The position numbers and the translations under genes are program-made. DNA of 64,000 nucleotides from the NCBI RefSeq assembly GCF_000175935.2, contig NC_014837.1:1240001-1304000 (forward strand). The letters are read 5' to 3'. This DNA is from Pantoea sp. At-9b. Its GTDB lineage: Bacteria > Pseudomonadota > Gammaproteobacteria > Enterobacterales > Enterobacteriaceae. The notes under the pieces were generated by a model that was given only the letters and a program-made list of their open reading frames with translations, searched no databases and was not told the DNA's origin. This document shows positions 59,265 to 64,000 of the stretch, one piece after another (position 1 is the first letter of the stretch; every line of letters begins with the position of its first letter).

Positions 59265-59423
59265 ATGCTGGAACTGCTAAAAAGTCTGGCTGTAGCCGTC
59301 ATTATGGTGCCAATTGTAATGGCGATCATGCTGGGGTTGATTTACGGCCTGGGTGAAGTTTTTAACGTCATCTCTAAATTTGGCCGCCGCGACGATCGTC
59401 CCGCCAACAGCTCACAACATTGA
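59265..59423 (+). CDS. acrZ: Multidrug efflux pump accessory protein AcrZ
   Basis: This 52-residue single-span protein begins [20 protein letters not shown] and continues with a second half of the same long helix and a charged tail. It matches E. coli AcrZ (YbhT, 49 residues), which binds AcrB and helps export some drugs. It lies between divergent modE and modA, as in E. coli. RBS TGAGG precedes the ATG. Confidence 0.93.
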   Translation: MLELLKSLAVAVIMVPIVMAIMLGLIYGLGEVFNVISKFGRRDDRPANSSQH

Positions 59424-59430
59424 TTCCTGC

Positions 59431-59455
59431 AACGCCCGCTATCTGCGGGCGTTTT
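59431..59455 (+). terminator. Terminator after acrZ
   Basis: AACGCCCGC (59431-59439) pairs with GCGGGCGTT (59445-59453), followed by T residues. Confidence 0.88.
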
Positions 59456-59512
59456 GCACTTAACTTCCGCCAAATCCTGCCGATATAAACTCCATGACAG
59501 CATCGAAGCCTG

Positions 59513-59536
59513 CGTTGTAGTATTCAGTATATAACG
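59513..59536. promoter_or_regulatory. ModE operator at the modA promoter
   Basis: CGTTGTAG-N8-ATATAACG is an imperfect palindrome (6 of 8 positions) matching the ModE box CGTTATAT-N8-ATATAACG. It includes TATATA, a possible -10. It ends 16 bases before modA. Confidence 0.7.
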
Positions 59537-59552
59537 TAACAAGGAGCTAAAA

Positions 59553-60326
59553 ATGCTATCAAAACATTACCGCTGGGGTGCCGCTGCCGTTCTGACCTTC
59601 TCACTGGCCGGACAGGCACTGGCTGCGGAGAAAATCACCGTTTTTGCCGCGGCCTCACTGACTAACGCGTTGCAGGATATCGCCACGCAATACCAGAAAA
59701 AAACCGGCGTAGAAGTGGTGTCGTCCTTTGCATCGTCTTCGGTGCTGGCGCGTCAGATTGAGCAGGGCGCACCGGCAGATTTGTTTATCTCTGCTGACCA
59801 GCAGTGGATGGACGATGCAGTGGCGAAAAAAAGCGTCATCGATAACACGCGTTATACCCTGCTGGGTAACGATTTGGTGTTGGTGGCACCGCGTAGCGAG
59901 AGCGCCAAAGCGGTAACCATTAATGCGCAAACCGACTGGAAAAGTTTGCTGCAAGGCCAGCGTCTGGCGGTTGGCGACCCGGATCATGTGCCCGCTGGCA
60001 TTTACGCGAAAGAAGCGTTACAGAAGCTGGGCGCGTGGGATACGTTAGTGCCGGTACTGGCTCCGGCCAATAACGTGCGTGCAGCGCTGGCGCTGGTGGA
60101 ACGTAACGAAACGCCTTACGGCATCGTCTACGGTTCCGATGCGGTAGCCAGCCAAAAAGTACAGGTGGTCGGTCGTTTCCCGGAAGACAGCCACAAGCCC
60201 GTCGAATATCCGATGGCGATCGTCAAAGAACATCAGCGTGCGCCGGTAGAAGCCTTCTACAACTATTTGCAGGGGCCGGATGCCGCCGCAGTGTTTAAAC
60301 AGTATGGATTTACGCCGAAGAAATGA
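59553..60326 (+). CDS. modA: Molybdate ABC transporter binding protein ModA
   Basis: ModA captures molybdate or tungstate in the periplasm. The 257-residue precursor has a signal peptide ending GQALA and mature start AEKITVFAAASLTNALQDI; the oxyanion-binding Ser (AAASLTNA and SFASSSVLARQIEQGAPAD) and the VGDPDHVPAG loop are present. RBS AAGGAG precedes the ATG. It overlaps modB by 4 bases and is under a ModE box. Confidence 0.97.
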   Translation: MLSKHYRWGAAAVLTFSLAGQALAAEKITVFAAASLTNALQDIATQYQKKTGVEVVSSFASSSVLARQIEQGAPADLFISADQQWMDDAVAKKSVIDNTRYTLLGNDLVLVAPRSESAKAVTINAQTDWKSLLQGQRLAVGDPDHVPAGIYAKEALQKLGAWDTLVPVLAPANNVRAALALVERNETPYGIVYGSDAVASQKVQVVGRFPEDSHKPVEYPMAIVKEHQRAPVEAFYNYLQGPDAAAVFKQYGFTPKK

Positions 60327-61012
60327 TATTGAGTGATCCCGAATGGCAGGCGGTGTTTCTCAGCCTGAAAGTTTCCACTGTGGCGGTGTTGTGCAGCCTG
60401 CCGTTGGGCATCCTGATGGCCTGGATTCTGGCGCGTTGTCAGTTTCCAGGTAAAACCCTGCTCGATAGTGTTATCCATTTGCCGCTGGTGCTGCCACCGG
60501 TGGTGGTTGGCTATTTGCTGCTGATTGCCCTTGGGCGACGCGGTTTTATCGGCGCATGGTTGTATGATTGGTTTGGTTTCAGCTTTGCTTTTAGCTGGCG
60601 TGGCGCAGTGGTGGCGGCGGCGGTAATTGCTTTCCCGCTGATGGTGCGTGCCATTCGCCTGGCGCTGGAAGCGGTGGATACCAAACTGGAACAGGCGGCG
60701 CGCACCCTCGGTGCAGGGCGCTGGCGCGTATTCTTCACCATTACTTTACCCTTAACCTTTCCCGGCATTATTGTCGGCACGGTGCTGGCCTTTGCCCGTT
60801 CGCTGGGCGAATTTGGTGCCACCATCACCTTCGTGTCGAATATACCTGGTGAAACCCGCACTATCCCGTCAGCCATGTTTACCCTGATTGAAACACCGGG
60901 GGCGGAAAATGCCGCCGCGCGTCTGTGTGCGGTAGCGATCTTGCTGGCGTTGTTATCGTTAGTGGCGTCGGAACTGCTGGCCCGCTGGGGCCGTAAGCGG
61001 TTGGGGGTTTAA
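60323..61012 (+). CDS. modB: Molybdate ABC transporter permease ModB
   Basis: ModB is the inner-membrane permease of the molybdate importer. The 229-residue protein has five apparent helices and the coupling motif [21 protein letters not shown]. It shows the usual [11 protein letters not shown] segment. Overlaps of 4 bases with modA and 1 base with modC indicate coupled translation. Confidence 0.97.
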   Translation: MILSDPEWQAVFLSLKVSTVAVLCSLPLGILMAWILARCQFPGKTLLDSVIHLPLVLPPVVVGYLLLIALGRRGFIGAWLYDWFGFSFAFSWRGAVVAAAVIAFPLMVRAIRLALEAVDTKLEQAARTLGAGRWRVFFTITLPLTFPGIIVGTVLAFARSLGEFGATITFVSNIPGETRTIPSAMFTLIETPGAENAAARLCAVAILLALLSLVASELLARWGRKRLGV

Positions 61013-62070
61013 TGCTGACACTGAACTTTTCCCAACAGTTGGGCACGCATCAACTGGATGTGGATGTGCAAATTCCCGGCAAGGGCATCACCGCGATTTT
61101 TGGTGTTTCCGGCGCGGGGAAAACCTCGCTGATTAACGCGATAGGCGGTTTAACCCAACCACAGCAGGGGCAGATCAAACTGGATGAACGGCTATTGTTT
61201 GATGCCGCCAGCGGAGTGAATTTACCGCCGGAAAAACGTCGTATCGGTTATGTCTTTCAGGATGCCCGTCTGTTCCCGCATTACAGCGTGCGCGGTAATC
61301 TGCAATACGGTATGGCGGCAGCGATGAAAGCGCAGTTCGATAGCCTGGTGGCGTTATTGGGCCTTGAAGCGTTATTGCGTCGTTCGCCGTCGTCGCTGTC
61401 TGGCGGGGAAAAACAGCGCGTGGCGATTGGTCGCGCATTACTGACGGCACCGGATATGCTGTTGATGGATGAGCCACTGGCCTCACTGGATTTGCCGCGT
61501 AAACGCGAGCTGATGCCTTACCTGCAAAAGCTGGCGAAGCAGGTGGATATTCCGTTGTTGTACGTGTCACACAGCCTCGACGAGATCCTGCAACTGGCGG
61601 ATAACGTGCTGGTGCTGGATGGCGGCAAGGTCAAAGCCTTTGGCTCACTGGAGAAGGTCTGGAGCAGCGCGGCCATGCGACCATGGCTGCCGGCCAGCGA
61701 TCGCACCAGTGTGTTACGCGTGCAGGTGCTGGAGCAGCATCCTGATTATCCGATGACTGCGCTGTCGCTGGGGGATCAACATATCTGGGTCAGCCGGGTT
61801 AATCAGCCGTTGAAAACCGCCTTACGCATCCGAATCGCGTCAGCTGATGTGTCGCTGGCGTTGCAGCCGCCGCAAAACACTTCGATTCGCAATATCCTGC
61901 CCGCGCAAGTGGTTGAGTTGCTGGAGATTGATGATCAGGTAGAAGTTAAGCTGCGCATTGGCATCAGCGAGCTGTGGGCGCGCATTTCGCCGTGGGCGCG
62001 CGACGAGCTGGGCATTCGGCCTGATCAGTGGCTGTATGCCCAGATTAAAAGCGTGTCGATTACCGCCTGA
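61012..62070 (+). CDS. modC: Molybdate ABC transporter ATP-binding protein ModC
   Basis: ModC powers molybdate import. The 352-residue protein has Walker [10 protein letters not shown], signature [15 protein letters not shown], Walker [12 protein letters not shown], and a C-terminal MOP/TOBE domain (about 290-350; [21 protein letters not shown]), which lets molybdate regulate some ModC proteins. It abuts the convergent ybhA with no gap. Confidence 0.97.
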   Translation: MLTLNFSQQLGTHQLDVDVQIPGKGITAIFGVSGAGKTSLINAIGGLTQPQQGQIKLDERLLFDAASGVNLPPEKRRIGYVFQDARLFPHYSVRGNLQYGMAAAMKAQFDSLVALLGLEALLRRSPSSLSGGEKQRVAIGRALLTAPDMLLMDEPLASLDLPRKRELMPYLQKLAKQVDIPLLYVSHSLDEILQLADNVLVLDGGKVKAFGSLEKVWSSAAMRPWLPASDRTSVLRVQVLEQHPDYPMTALSLGDQHIWVSRVNQPLKTALRIRIASADVSLALQPPQNTSIRNILPAQVVELLEIDDQVEVKLRIGISELWARISPWARDELGIRPDQWLYAQIKSVSITA

Positions 62071-62889
62071 TTACAGGATTTCCTGGTAAATCACCTCGGC
62101 AATGCCAGGCTCCAGATTGGTGCCAATCACCTTGCGCGCGCGTGCTTTGATCGCGTCATCGGCATTGCCCATCGCCACGCCCAGACCGACGTGTTCCAGC
62201 ATGCTAAGGTCGTTGTAGTTATCACCAAACGCCAGCACGTCTTGCATGCTCAATCCCTGGCTTGCCACCCATTGCGCGAGGCGTTTGCCTTTGCTGTTGC
62301 CGCGCTGCGCGATATCCACCTGATCGTGCCATGACCATTCACATGCCAGTCCCAGTTCGGCTTCGGTGCGCTCGGCAAACTGTTGCAGCGCCTGGGTATC
62401 GGCATGGGACAGGGCGAATTTCCAGATCGACTGTGCATCCTGCGCGGCCTGCACCAGGCTCGGCACATGGAGGAAGGTTGGACGTTGTGCTGCGGGCAGC
62501 GATTCCGCCCAGTTAAGAGTACGGGTCACGTGGCCGGTCGGCTCCTGGTAAAGCATCGCGTCATCGACATACAGCAGACCGTGAATTTGCTGCTCATCCA
62601 GCATCTCAATCACCCGTAACGCCTGTGATTTTTCCAGCGGATCGGATGCCAGCACCTTTTTAGTCTGATAATCATACAAATAGGTGCCGTTACAGCAGAT
62701 AGCGGGTGTATCCAGCTTCAGTGCCTGATAAAAAGGATGGATGGCACAATGGTGGCGACCGGTAACAATCAGCACTTTGACGCCTGCCTGCTGCGCGCGG
62801 GCCAGGGCTTCAAGGGATTCAGGCAGAATGGTTTTACGCGGGGTCAACAGGGTGCCGTCGAGATCAAGGGCGATTACGCGGTAGCTCAT
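62071..62889 (-). CDS. ybhA: HAD-superfamily sugar/pyridoxal phosphatase YbhA
   Basis: The 272-residue protein is a Cof-type HAD phosphatase. The nucleophile is in ALDLDGTLLTPRKTI, motif II in VLIVTGRHH, and motif IV in VLAFGDNYNDLSMLE. E. coli YbhA dephosphorylates pyridoxal phosphate and some sugar phosphates. It is convergent with modC and divergent from pgl. Confidence 0.94.
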   Translation of the reverse strand: MSYRVIALDLDGTLLTPRKTILPESLEALARAQQAGVKVLIVTGRHHCAIHPFYQALKLDTPAICCNGTYLYDYQTKKVLASDPLEKSQALRVIEMLDEQQIHGLLYVDDAMLYQEPTGHVTRTLNWAESLPAAQRPTFLHVPSLVQAAQDAQSIWKFALSHADTQALQQFAERTEAELGLACEWSWHDQVDIAQRGNSKGKRLAQWVASQGLSMQDVLAFGDNYNDLSMLEHVGLGVAMGNADDAIKARARKVIGTNLEPGIAEVIYQEIL

Positions 62890-63033
62890 TACTCTTTCCG
62901 TCTGGGTTACAAAGCAAACAGTCTACACCGGGTGACCGCTTTGAGACAAAAAGCAGGGCACAAATGATTCCTGCGCGGCAAAATGAAACGCGCTACAGTG
63001 ATACCCTTTCAGCAAGCCGAACAAGGAGAACGC

Positions 63034-64000
63034 ATGAAACAAGTCGTGTATACCGCCAGCCCCGAGAGCCAGCAGATTCACGCCTGGCAGTTACAGGAAG
63101 ATGGCACGCTGACGTTATTACAGGTGACGGATGTCGCCGGTCAGGTGCAGCCGATGGTGGTCAGCCCGAAGAAAGATTTCCTCTATGTTGGCGTGCGTCC
63201 GAATTTTCGCGTGCTGGCGTACCGCATTGCCGCAGATGGCACCCTGAGCGAAGCCGGTGAGGCACCGCTGCCGGGCAGCCCGACGCACATTTCTACCGAT
63301 CGTCAGGGTAACTTCCTGTTTTGTGGTTCTTACAATGACGCTTGTGTCAGCATCAGTCCGATTGGCAGCGATGGTCTGCCGCAGGCACCGAGCCAGGTGA
63401 TCGGCGGGCTGGAGGGGTGTCACTCCGCCAATATTGATGTGAAAAATCAGACACTGTTTGTTCCGGCGCTGAAGCAGGATCGCATTTGTTTGTTCCAGTT
63501 GGGCAGCGATGGCAGCCTGACACCCGCCGCACAAGCCCAGGTCACCACCGTAGAGGGCGCTGGCCCACGTCATATGGCGTTCCACCCCAATGGCCACTAC
63601 AGCTACTGCGTCAACGAACTGGACAGCAGCGTGGATGTCTGGGCGTTAAGCAATGCACACGGTGAAGTGGAACGTGTGCAGAGCCTGAATATGATGCCTG
63701 CGGATTTCAGCGGTACCCGCTGGGCTGCGGATATCCACCTGACGCCGGATGGCCGTTTCCTGTATGCCTGCGATCGTACCAACAGCACCATTACGGTGTT
63801 CAGCGTCAGCGAAGATGGTGGCCTGCTGAACATTGAAGGCTTCCAGCCGACAGAGACACAGCCGCGTGGTTTTAACATCGACCACAGTGGTCAATACCTG
63901 GTGGCGGCGGGACAGAAATCGCACCATATCGAGGTGTATAAAATTAGCGACGATCGCGGTCTGTTGACGCCACTGGCGCGCTATGCCGTCGGACAAGGCC
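63034..64000 (+). CDS. pgl: 6-Phosphogluconolactonase (3' end beyond the window)
   Basis: Pgl hydrolyses 6-phosphogluconolactone in the oxidative pentose phosphate pathway. The open frame runs from ATG 63034 to the right edge (322 codons). It is of the beta-propeller YbhE type: [57 protein letters not shown] and [18 protein letters not shown]. About ten codons of the E. coli length should remain outside. RBS AAGGAG precedes the start. Confidence 0.96.
   Translation, partial: MKQVVYTASPESQQIHAWQLQEDGTLTLLQVTDVAGQVQPMVVSPKKDFLYVGVRPNFRVLAYRIAADGTLSEAGEAPLPGSPTHISTDRQGNFLFCGSYNDACVSISPIGSDGLPQAPSQVIGGLEGCHSANIDVKNQTLFVPALKQDRICLFQLGSDGSLTPAAQAQVTTVEGAGPRHMAFHPNGHYSYCVNELDSSVDVWALSNAHGEVERVQSLNMMPADFSGTRWAADIHLTPDGRFLYACDRTNSTITVFSVSEDGGLLNIEGFQPTETQPRGFNIDHSGQYLVAAGQKSHHIEVYKISDDRGLLTPLARYAVGQG

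Overview
This window is a chromosomal segment of a gamma-proteobacterium of the order Enterobacterales, most likely Erwiniaceae (Pantoea or Erwinia type). The gene order ybgA-phrB-ybgI-pxpBCA-nei-gltA-sdhCDAB-sucABCD-cydABX-ybgE-ybgC-tolQRAB-pal-cpoB-tRNA(Lys)-nadA-pnuC-zitB-ybgS-aroG-gpmA-gal-mod-ybhA-pgl is the one I know from Escherichia coli at about 16-17 min, and most proteins can be recognised residue by residue. The family-level assignment is inference, resting on what is added and missing relative to E. coli. No insertion sequence, phage gene, CRISPR array or replication origin was seen.

Layout. 1-9.2 kb: end of ybfA, then ybgA/photolyase, the NIF3-type ybgI, and a pyroglutamate block (pxpB, pxpC, pxpA, a DUF969/DUF979 membrane pair and pcp), then nei. 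9.2-20.8 kb: citrate synthase facing away from the succinate dehydrogenase / 2-oxoglutarate dehydrogenase / succinyl-CoA synthetase operon. 21.4-24.6 kb: cytochrome bd oxidase with the small subunit CydX. 24.8-30.4 kb: the Tol-Pal envelope system. 30.6-30.9 kb: three identical tRNA-Lys(UUU) genes. 31.3-35.6 kb: one very large multidomain methyltransferase/glycosyltransferase gene standing alone. 35.6-37.7 kb: a divergent alkylation-repair pair (Ada-AlkA fusion and Ogt). 37.9-40.7 kb: NAD synthesis and uptake (nadA, pnuC) and the zinc exporter zitB.

40.6-50.6 kb is the main accessory region. It sits between zitB and ybgS, which are neighbours in E. coli. It holds a BvgS/EvgS-like hybrid sensor kinase and its response regulator, the kinase gene overlapping zitB by 32 bases, and then an apparently self-contained catabolic locus: RpiR-type regulator, class III aminotransferase, carboxymuconolactone-decarboxylase-like protein, a polar amino acid ABC transporter, and a C45-family N-terminal nucleophile amidase/acyltransferase. 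51-64 kb returns to the conserved order: aroG, gpmA, galTKM (no galE here), modF, modE, acrZ, modABC, ybhA and a pgl cut by the right edge.

How the genes work together. Most of the window is core energy metabolism and envelope maintenance. Four parts look less well described: the accessory uptake/deacylation/transamination locus, the lone glycan enzyme beside the tRNA cluster, the two-component system fused by overlap to a zinc pump, and the pyroglutamate block with an uncharacterised candidate transporter. Regulatory sites recognised by eye include a near-perfect NadR box before nadA, a ModE box before modA, two GalR/GalS-type operators before galT, a perfect 15-bp palindrome before the aminotransferase, and a repeated 10-mer between alkA and ogt.
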